Shown: one piece after another, positions 62,701 through 64,000 of the stretch
How the letters are laid out: each line of letters begins with the position of its first letter
How positions within the stretch are numbered: position 1 is the first letter of the stretch
DNA from: Oegoconia quadripuncta
Taxonomy: Eukaryota > Arthropoda > Insecta > Lepidoptera > Autostichidae
Reading direction: 5' to 3'
Assembly: GCA_949316235.1 (NCBI GenBank)
Contig: OX438743.1
Location: forward strand, 36,859,242 to 36,923,241
Length of the DNA stretch: 64,000 nt
Made by a program: the position numbers and the translations under genes
The notes under the pieces: model-generated
Seen by the model: only the letters and a program-made list of their open reading frames with translations
Database searches by the model: none
Told to the model about the DNA's origin: nothing

Positions 62701-62756
62701 ATATGACGGGCTGTTAGGATTCTCGTCCCACTACTTGCTTCACTGAATAAATCCAT
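32515..62756 (-). CDS. Organic solute transporter alpha-like protein, SLC51A family (seven exons)
   Basis: Complement join of 62600-62756, 55179-55327, 42931-43079, 40935-41021, 38746-38842, 37669-37915 and 32515-32711: 1083 nt, 360 residues, close to the vertebrate family length. All introns are GT-AG and every phase matches. The N-terminus has a possible glycosylation site (NTT, 33-35). About seven hydrophobic segments follow, beginning HLYVWVLWPCALAVLIATC. The cysteine cluster LPCCCWPCC (163-171) matches the Cys-rich loop of OST-alpha, and RFLALQLALLIVKLQ matches its late membrane segment. In vertebrates OST-alpha pairs with OST-beta to export bile acids and steroids; for insects the substrate is unknown. 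No OST-beta gene is in the window. The C-terminal tail is polar and cytosolic by prediction. Confidence 0.9.
33340..36650 (-). mobile_element. Full-length or near full-length RTE-clade LINE
   Basis: Poly(A) tail as T-run 33340-33359, a 2-nt 3' untranslated stretch, one 1045-codon ORF and upstream sequence of uncertain length. TTCAATA occurs just beyond the tail (about 33332) and again at about 36646, a candidate target duplication that would put the 5' end near 36645. It lies in intron 6 of the OST-alpha-like gene, in the same transcriptional orientation. Confidence 0.85.
33362..36499 (-). CDS. RTE retrotransposon polyprotein: endonuclease and reverse transcriptase
   Basis: 1045 residues, uninterrupted. 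Residues about 110-350 are an AP-type endonuclease: TYNVRTL, GLAEVRR, LVLGDFNAKLG, NEIDFVLSS and SDHRPVRAKL, the last with the catalytic SDH. Reverse transcriptase covers about 560-830: HANIVLLHKKGD, YRPISLVSHLYKAF, QAGFRPKFST, VAFVDYAKAFDS, KQGDPLSPILF and the active-site FADDIIIF near 793. The C-terminus reads WAGHVSRMPPEKW then RRRRRGRPRKRWRDD, typical of RTE elements. It nicks and copies its RNA at the target. Probably translation-competent; the number of genomic copies is unknown. The start used is the first Met of the frame. Confidence 0.95.
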   Translation of the reverse strand: MDDCHQCNQSVPKSENVEPCSKTNQPGMALKRFKPANTHWTSAAELWSKPPQIRRNMNRQMQKRPQVLGDSSCCDGIDGRHAGTGVRGAKNLREGSNRQTTPANAIKDTDTLNVLTYNVRTLMKDERLLELENSLKDLKWDIVGLAEVRREGESTEECDNSVFFHFGETSGLHGVGFLVAKKWRDNIIEFRGYSERIAVLRLRLTPKTTLTITQIYAPTSAYSNEEVESFYDLLNMAYEENRGTWNLVLGDFNAKLGIRLPTDSDTILGQHGLGNRNERGTRLINFAFGQSMYITNSFFFKKPQRRWTWVSPNGTTKNEIDFVLSSDKQIVKDVSVLNKIKYNSDHRPVRAKLRFNFKIHRMKQFSSKVIQHSKHALLKNSEQFNLELSNQFSNLKILDVDLNNTHEQYNVIVKGIEKSSRAIKSSKKNKTKLSIQTKSLIETRAGTEICTPEFRAIDRQVKRSIRQDIRTLNLYLIKTAIEKHTSLRTAKNGMSRGKEWINNLQDENGKKQNSRAKIMNICTNFYKDLYSDPAKVDQDLDYTLPESVPYFTGKEIQVVLKSMKYDRSTGEDGISTEALKIGSPTLLPHITNLFNSILKTGQLPVLMSHANIVLLHKKGDKSIIGNYRPISLVSHLYKAFIKAIQNRIKTQLDQHQPPEQAGFRPKFSTTDHLHTLNQVIEKYTEYNKPLYVAFVDYAKAFDSLRHFAIFQALENQQIEKTYIDLIKIVYSRSTANIKLTSTGPSFKIQKGVKQGDPLSPILFTSALQEIFKTLADSWATRGIVIENKRLTNLRFADDIIIFAPTSQELQQMLQDLSAASHEVGLQMNRSKTQIMTNSTKRRVEVDGQEIQYVNEYIYLGQLVSFENRQDKEIDRRINNAWKSYWAMKVYRKGDLPNTLKRKLIDMCILPVLTYGTQTWSLTELQKSKLKICQRAMERSILGYKRVDRIRNTILRSMTGIADVGRKTAMLKWDWAGHVSRMPPEKWTHTITPWMPEDRRRRRGRPRKRWRDDLIAFQEEWWETAKDRNEWKSLGEAFAQQWDTIG
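36690..36908 (+). repeat. Second copy of the unclassified repeat at 21830-22062
   Basis: Shares the same internal order and stops at the same TTGACCGTGA. One frame reads AFEFPQEAAKIFRKAFCHF. It sits directly upstream of the RTE in RTE orientation but is independent of it, since the copy at 21.8 kb has no RTE nearby. Confidence 0.6.
36909..37668. other. Intron 6 sequence, nothing recognised except a repeat scrap
   Basis: About 37360-37470 resembles the common motif CTTGACCGATTAAATTTTAT and AACATGGGCCCGCAAAATAC, also seen near 57790-57905 (AACATGATGTCCGCAAAATAC). No ORF. Confidence 0.4.
37669..37915 (-). CDS. OST-alpha-like gene, exon 6
   Basis: Acceptor TAAACATTCCAG and donor GTAAGT. Encodes MLYISSFIYIQPFIAASIL through CIIALHPSIVVH plus one base: two to three membrane spans. 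Confidence 0.92.
38184..38430 (-). mobile_element. SINE-1 copy lacking the tRNA head
   Basis: T-run at 38184-38193 (A-tail), then inverse GCACAACGGGTTAG through AAATGCCCTACCACCAACC. It stops before the B box. Lies in intron 5 in gene orientation. Confidence 0.85.
38746..38842 (-). CDS. OST-alpha-like gene, exon 5
   Basis: Acceptor TCTTAATTCCAG and donor GTAGGC. Encodes SSLQKLRYLVLQVPIIQALI through LLIWTEDM, a membrane span. The 0.8-kb mariner MITE at 38899-39700 begins 57 bp upstream of this exon in gene orientation. Confidence 0.9.
38899..39700. mobile_element. Non-autonomous mariner-type element (TACAGGGCGTCCC), copy 2
   Basis: 802 bp, flanked by TA at 38897-38898 and 39701-39702. Arms essentially identical to those of 7762-8568. 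The central block differs (about 39223-39272, TTGGTATTGAAATACAAG here), flanked on both sides by shared sequence. No coding capacity. Confidence 0.92.
39701..40934. other. Intron 4 repeats
   Basis: About 39948-40020 holds the motif AACCCCGACAAAAGAGGTCGG. About 40070-40130 is a LINE tail (TATGGGGGAGGCTTTTGTTC, then GATGATGATAT). About 40380-40530 is a degenerate SINE-2 3' half (CGAGTTATGGATGTTTACAT, GTACAAGCTTTGCTTAG). No ORF. Confidence 0.5.
40935..41021 (-). CDS. OST-alpha-like gene, exon 4 (Cys-rich loop)
   Basis: An 87-nt exon, acceptor AAAAATTTTCAG and donor GTAACC. In the frame set by exon 3 it reads AGESRLETRVLPCCCWPCC then VLPRPRLN. One other frame has a stop and the third gives no match; this frame matches the Cys-rich loop of vertebrate OST-alpha. 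Confidence 0.9.
41341..41376 (+). repeat. (TATTG)n pentanucleotide microsatellite, about 7 units
   Basis: Uninterrupted TATTG repeats from 41341 to 41376, in intron 3 of the transporter gene. Confidence 0.95.
41580..41890 (-). pseudogene. Jockey-like LINE, C-terminal reverse transcriptase fragment
   Basis: One frame gives WKSLNRLRTQVGRRKDN and another, after a frameshift, QTMDHLLSCSACPDSCTFDN: together the Cys/His-bearing C-terminus common in lepidopteran jockey-type proteins. The break lies near 41730. A dead fragment in the same orientation as the host gene. Confidence 0.7.
42688..42887 (+). mobile_element. SINE-2 copy, tRNA-derived
   Basis: Head GACGATCTGTTTGGTGTTTGG, B box GGTTCGAATCCCGCC, body GAATACGGACATGTGTACC and tail AATACAAGCCTAGTATGTGC. 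It ends 43 bp from the exon 3 boundary of the transporter gene, inside intron 3, antisense to the gene. Confidence 0.85.
42931..43079 (-). CDS. OST-alpha-like gene, exon 3
   Basis: Acceptor ATTTTGTTGCAG and donor GTAACT. Encodes IVSAAGFIVLVVPRARIIA through AECGGVDKFV plus two bases of an Arg codon. VSxxxxFxxxxVPR and GGxxKxxxR match the family pattern. It is bracketed by a SINE-2 (42688-42887) and MITE-D (43136-43502). Confidence 0.92.
43136..43502. mobile_element. MITE-D copy 1
   Basis: Flanked by TA (43134-43135 and 43503-43504). Left end TTGGGTCTCTTTACCTATGA, right end inverse (TTCATAGGTAAGGACCAAA). Internal sequence is AT-rich with GCTAAATCACATTATAAAA. Its right arm is 45 bp shorter than in copy 2 (51399-51814). 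Confidence 0.82.
43752..43982 (+). mobile_element. SINE-1 copy without tRNA head
   Basis: From TTTGGTAGGGCATTTTAAATG to GAACCCGTCGGACATAAAAAA. 5'-truncated at the same body position as the copies at 38.2 and 57.2 kb. Confidence 0.85.
43983..45753. other. Intron 2 stretch, nothing recognised
   Basis: AT-rich, no supported ORF or repeat copy beyond simple AAATAAAT runs near 44330-44395. Confidence 0.4.
45754..46028 (+). mobile_element. SINE-2 copy, full length
   Basis: GACGACCTGTTTGGTGTAGTG head, B box GGTTCGAATCCCGC at about 45809, CCCGAGTTATGGATG body, GTGGAACTAGATGGCGCTG 3' part, ATTTATT-type tail. The left edge of the tandem duplication falls inside this SINE at 45944. Confidence 0.9.
46464..46678 (+). 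pseudogene. CR1/jockey-like LINE tail (unit 1)
   Basis: SRNFLPRTTTLWNGLPAA through FKKRAYTFLKGRQRICDP, then GCATGCTCGTTTGCCGCCCTC and the A-tail. A 9-bp deletion follows LPAAV relative to 615-1041. It supplies the uninterrupted version of the site into which the mariner-type element at 1044 inserted. Confidence 0.82.
47046..47378 (-). mobile_element. SINE-1, near full length (unit 1)
   Basis: T-run, inverse body, inverse B box (GGGGTATCGAACCCGCGACC) and inverse A box (CATTGAGCCACGGAGGCGG). Confidence 0.88.
48066..48345 (+). mobile_element. SINE-2, full length (unit 1)
   Basis: GACGACCTGTTTGGTTTGGTG head with a small internal TTTGG duplication, B box GGTTCGAATCCCGC, tail ATTTATTTATTAATTATT. 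Directly upstream is an inverted LINE 3' scrap (about 47990-48065). Confidence 0.88.
49016..49230 (+). pseudogene. CR1/jockey-like LINE tail (unit 2)
   Basis: Duplicate of 46464-46678; no differences seen. Confidence 0.8.
49598..49930 (-). mobile_element. SINE-1 (unit 2)
   Basis: Duplicate of 47046-47378; no differences seen. Confidence 0.88.
50618..50897 (+). mobile_element. SINE-2 (unit 2)
   Basis: Duplicate of 48066-48345; no differences seen. Confidence 0.88.
51399..51814. mobile_element. MITE-D copy 2
   Basis: Flanked by TA (51397-51398 and 51815-51816). TTGGGTCTTTACCAATGAAA at the left, TTTCATAGGTAAGGACCTAA at the right. It is longer than copy 1 because the right arm keeps GTACGGAGAAAACGGTC. 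Confidence 0.85.
51888..52039. mobile_element. MITE-B copy, inverted relative to 11126
   Basis: GGCCCGTATTTCAGAATGTT at the left and TTCTGAAATACGGGCG at the right, flanked by TTA at 51885-51887 and 52040-52042. Confidence 0.88.
52119..52211. mobile_element. MITE-E, 93-bp foldback
   Basis: 20-bp ends TTAACACGTTCCGGGACACA and inverse, one mismatch. A more decayed relative lies at 54128-54210. No target duplication was identified. Confidence 0.7.
52411..52590 (-). mobile_element. SINE-2 copy, internally deleted
   Basis: 3' part GCGCCATCTAGTTTCACAG, then tail of the head (CCGCAACCTTTTGGTATAG). The segment between (ATGTCCGTATTC...) is missing. Confidence 0.8.
52976..53213 (+). repeat. 62-bp tandem repeat, about 3.5 units
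   Basis: CACTATCATGTCGCAGAATG recurs at 53015, 53077 and 53139, an exact 62-bp period. GTCGCAC/TTCGCAC sub-motifs recur inside each unit. No family recognised. Confidence 0.88.
53218..53422. mobile_element. Possible mariner-type end fragment
   Basis: The right end reads ACACCCTGTATA; as inverse it starts TACAGGGTGTATTTGAATTC, a mariner-like terminus next to TA. No left end found, and no coding sequence. Confidence 0.4.
54128..54210. mobile_element. MITE-E, decayed copy
   Basis: TTAACACATTTATATACGG at the left and ATTATGTCCTTGAACGTG at the right; the core AGAAGTTTTATAACGTCGAG matches 52119-52211. Confidence 0.6.
54211..55178. other. Intron 2 remainder, no gene recognised
   Basis: A 69-codon plus-strand frame at 54819-55028 (MFQKYGRSCAVHYLHN...) shows no family resemblance and lies antisense in an intron; I do not call it. 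About 54460-54495 is the end of the CGAAGCCACGGGTAACAGCT-type repeat. Confidence 0.4.
55179..55327 (-). CDS. OST-alpha-like gene, exon 2
   Basis: Acceptor ATTTGTTCACAG and donor GTAAGT. Encodes (A)LHLYVWVLWPCALAVL through VAVVLAVYP: the first membrane span and part of the second. Confidence 0.9.
55629..55897 (-). mobile_element. SINE-2 copy, full length
   Basis: Inverse of the family: ACAGCGCCATCTAGGTCCAC, CATCCATAACTCGGGAACAC, inverse B box GCGGGATTCGAACACGCG, head ending CAATACACCAAGCAAAC. Lies in intron 1, sense to the gene. Confidence 0.88.
56056..56390 (-). mobile_element. SINE-1 copy, near full length
   Basis: T-run at 56056, inverse body, inverse B box (GGAGATCGAACCCGCGAC) and A box (CATTGAGCCACGGAGGC). 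Confidence 0.88.
56699..56740. repeat. Hairpin with 12-bp perfect core
   Basis: AGCTATCACAAT (56703-56714), loop CGT, exact inverse 56718-56729. GTACAG and CTGTAC add an outer pair after a 5-nt bulge. Confidence 0.85.
56993..57180. mobile_element. MITE-F, foldback with about 55-bp arms
   Basis: The left arm (GTTTCGTCTCGTTTTTAAC, then GTTCGCGTTTACG) pairs imperfectly with the right arm 57125-57180 (CGTAAACGTGAACGCGG, then GAGACAAAACTCACAC). No target duplication fixed. Confidence 0.65.
57206..57446 (-). mobile_element. SINE-1 copy without tRNA head
   Basis: T-run, then CTCAACGGGACAGCACTTGG through AAATGCCCTACCACCAACC. Same 5' breakpoint class as 38184-38430. Confidence 0.85.
57447..58436. 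other. Intron 1 stretch with repeat scraps
   Basis: About 57720-57905 and 58083-58110 match general lepidopteran repeat motifs (GGCTTGATCGATTTCGATG; AGCTTCCGCCTGCAGC). About 57945-58018 resembles a MITE-A end (TCGCTTTATAAATACGGACC). No ORF. Confidence 0.4.
58437..59130 (-). pseudogene. LINE 3' end: ORF C-terminus, (TG)n and tail
   Basis: The minus-strand frame 58783-59130 ends a reverse-transcriptase-type protein (GRQFVKQASYLYKLINKQIY, then TYYECKTSLSNWL) as remembered from lepidopteran LINE C-termini. Then comes a (TG)n-rich stretch (about 58690-58770), an untranslated part and an ATTTTTC-type tail at 58437-58470. 5'-truncated, no frameshift in the visible part. Confidence 0.65.
59348..59492. 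mobile_element. MITE-A short subfamily, copy 1
   Basis: GGCCGTATTAATAAATCG at the left, CGGTTTATTAATACGGGCC at the right. Core GATTGAGATCGCGTCTCAG. Right flank TTA; left flank changed. Confidence 0.82.
60306..60450. mobile_element. MITE-A short subfamily, copy 2
   Basis: GGCCCGTATTAATAAATCG and inverse, exactly flanked by TAA at 60303-60305 and 60451-60453. 145 bp, same core as 59348-59492. Confidence 0.9.
60953..61096. mobile_element. MITE-C copy 3
   Basis: GGTGTCGATTCGGATGTACA and inverse; 144 bp. AAT precedes and ATT follows. Confidence 0.88.
61537..61714 (+). repeat. Diverged direct repeat, about 115-bp period, two copies
   Basis: GATTTTCTTAAAAGCTGTC (61537) and GATTTCTTAAAAACTGTC (61652) each continue TTATTTGGGG(G) and end CATTAAT. 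Open frames here follow the repeat. Confidence 0.75.
61715..62599. other. Intron 1 start, nothing recognised
   Basis: AT-rich. A TACCTTTTTGGTACAAAACC run at about 62099 is a short weak palindrome. No ORF or repeat copy. Confidence 0.35.
62600..62756 (-). CDS. OST-alpha-like gene, exon 1
   Basis: Encodes MDLFSEASSGTRILT through QPNVGDYVK plus one base. Donor GTAAAT. The ATG at 62756 is the first in this frame; the frame extends upstream without another ATG. Confidence 0.82.
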
Positions 62757-63000
62757 TTTTATTTTATTCCAACACACTAATAAGAATTTAGAAATGCTAT
62801 GCCACTCATAGCATTTTCAAAATTTATATTTGGATCGGCCGCGGAGTTATTCTATTTTTGCAGCGCGCATCGATCGCGCGCGTAGCAAAGCGGCTTGGTA
62901 GGGCTACACTGCCGGTGAACACTCCAAGTTGCGTTCACTTTCTTTCGACATTTTAGTTGGTCTGCGCAACACGGCCAATAGGGATGTCCAAATGAGACAA
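62757..63000 (-). promoter_or_regulatory. Probable 5' UTR and promoter region of the OST-alpha-like gene
   Basis: Directly upstream of the start codon. About 62835-62895 is unusually CpG-rich for this window (GGCCGCGG, GCGCGCATCGATCGCGCGCG). No TATA box is clear. A role as promoter is inferred from position and composition only. Confidence 0.4.
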
Positions 63001-63780
63001 ACTCGCGTGCATCACTGCGACCTCCGTGTGTACCTTTACTCGGCGTCGGCGACTATGTCCACAGATATTTCTGTTATCAAAATCTACCTCGACTACTGAT
63101 AATGGACCGAAATATTATGCCGTGATAAGATTATCTACGTCATTAATAAAATCCATAATATACATTATTATCACACAGTAGAGCCTGGAACAGGATTAAA
63201 TAACCAACTGAACGTAAGATATGCAAAATCAAATCACTCGGTATTTATTTGTCGGTCAATTTATCCAAACTAGGTACCTATACTACCGGCCTCAGAAATA
63301 AACACTTGTGGAAAACGAAAATTCTTACTTGGCAGTAATAGCAGTGGATTGTGTTGACTTTGTTATTTTTATCCATATTAGCAATCCAAACATGTAGATC
63401 CATATCTATTATATGCAATATAAACAATGAATCACGTTCACGTGTAATTTTATCACTAATTTTATCGATAAGGAATTATGTAGATAGTAAATTGGAACAC
63501 CACTATTCGAGGTAGGTAGGTATATCAGTGAGGTAACAGTCGACCAGAGGGTAATCGGCCGACTTTATGCTTTACCAAGCACTACAGACCAGTTTATGTG
63601 TAATAAAATAAATAGCTGGACACTACTCAGGAGTAATTTTTAGGGTACACTATTTGTCCGTGCGTGTGCCATAGTATCATACATAACATTCCAAGCGCTT
63701 GTTACACTATCCTAATTTAGGAAATATAATTAGGAGCTAATTAGGAAATCGGAAGTTAGGAAGAGCTTATTACACCATCC
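63001..63780. other. Upstream region, nothing recognised
   Basis: No ORF, RNA gene or known repeat copy. Confidence 0.35.
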
Positions 63781-63884
63781 TAAATGAAGAGACTAATTCG
63801 GCATACATTGCTGGTTGAAGTAAGGATATTTGAATTAACAGAACCAAGCCTAAGCAATGTATGCCGAATTAGTCTCTGCATTTA
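63781..63884. repeat. Foldback with 32-bp arms, one mismatch, 40-nt loop
   Basis: Arms 63781-63812 and 63853-63884 around GACTAATTCGGCATACATTG. Related TTACAC(T/C)ATCCTAA motifs repeat just to the left (63702 and 63770), so it may be part of a larger decayed element. Confidence 0.85.
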
Positions 63885-63914
63885 GAATGGAAGCAGTGCG
63901 GTCGGGACCTTCCA

Positions 63915-64000
63915 ATCAACTAAATAAAATAAATAATAATAAATATCTTTCCACATACATACAGCGCCATCTAGTGCCACACTAAGCAACTAGGCTTGTA
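63915..64000 (-). mobile_element. SINE-2 3' end, cut by the window edge
   Basis: AAATAAATAATAATAAATATC tail, then CAGCGCCATCTAGTGCCAC and CAACTAGGCTTGTA at the edge. Confidence 0.85.

Noticed and set aside
1..64000. CRISPR array, operon, rRNA or telomeric TTAGG array
   Set aside because: Nothing of the kind was seen; split genes and eukaryotic transposons show this is nuclear DNA of an animal.

Overview
The window looks like a nuclear genomic segment from an insect, most likely a moth or butterfly. It is AT-rich, its genes are split by GT-AG introns, and it is crowded with tRNA-headed SINEs, LINE tails ending in GATGAT-type repeats, RTE and CR1/jockey-like retroposons, mariner-type elements and many short foldback MITEs. 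The species cannot be named from sequence alone.

Three host genes can be assembled from in-phase exons. (1) On the minus strand, 13481-19933, five exons encode a 926-residue coiled-coil protein. It resembles the TJAP1/BEGAIN family and ends in a PDZ ligand (ETDV). (2) On the plus strand, 24965-30586, six exons encode a 1087-residue coiled-coil protein with an N-myristoylation signal (MGNVLS). I do not recognise the family. These two genes are divergent, about 5 kb apart. (3) On the minus strand, 32515-62756, seven exons spread over 30 kb encode a complete 360-residue organic solute transporter alpha (SLC51A-like) membrane protein. Its introns hold most of the transposons in the right half. 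Genes 2 and 3 converge on 30.6-32.5 kb, where a tandem array of about 54-bp units lies.

The mobile-element layer is the most striking part. At 200-3716 three insertions are nested: a GGCCCGTATT MITE is split by a SINE plus CR1-like LINE tail, and that tail is split by a 2438-bp mariner-type transposon. The transposon has about 440-bp terminal inverted repeats, TA target duplications and an uninterrupted 360-residue DDD transposase. Probable relatives are a decayed copy at 22421-23640 and two near-identical 0.8-kb non-autonomous copies at 7762-8568 and 38899-39700. An uninterrupted RTE retrotransposon (33340 to about 36650, 1045 codons) lies in sense orientation in the last intron of gene 3. 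A perfect 2552-bp tandem duplication (45944-48495 and 48496-51047) lies in intron 2 of the same gene.

Layout: 1-12.7 kb, transposons only; 13.5-19.9 kb, TJAP1/BEGAIN-like gene; 20-24.9 kb, transposons and hairpins; 25-31 kb, MGN coiled-coil gene; 31-32.5 kb, tandem array; 32.5-62.8 kb, transporter gene with repeat-filled introns; 62.8-64 kb, its upstream region with a foldback and the edge of a SINE. No rRNA genes, functional tRNA genes or CRISPR arrays were seen.
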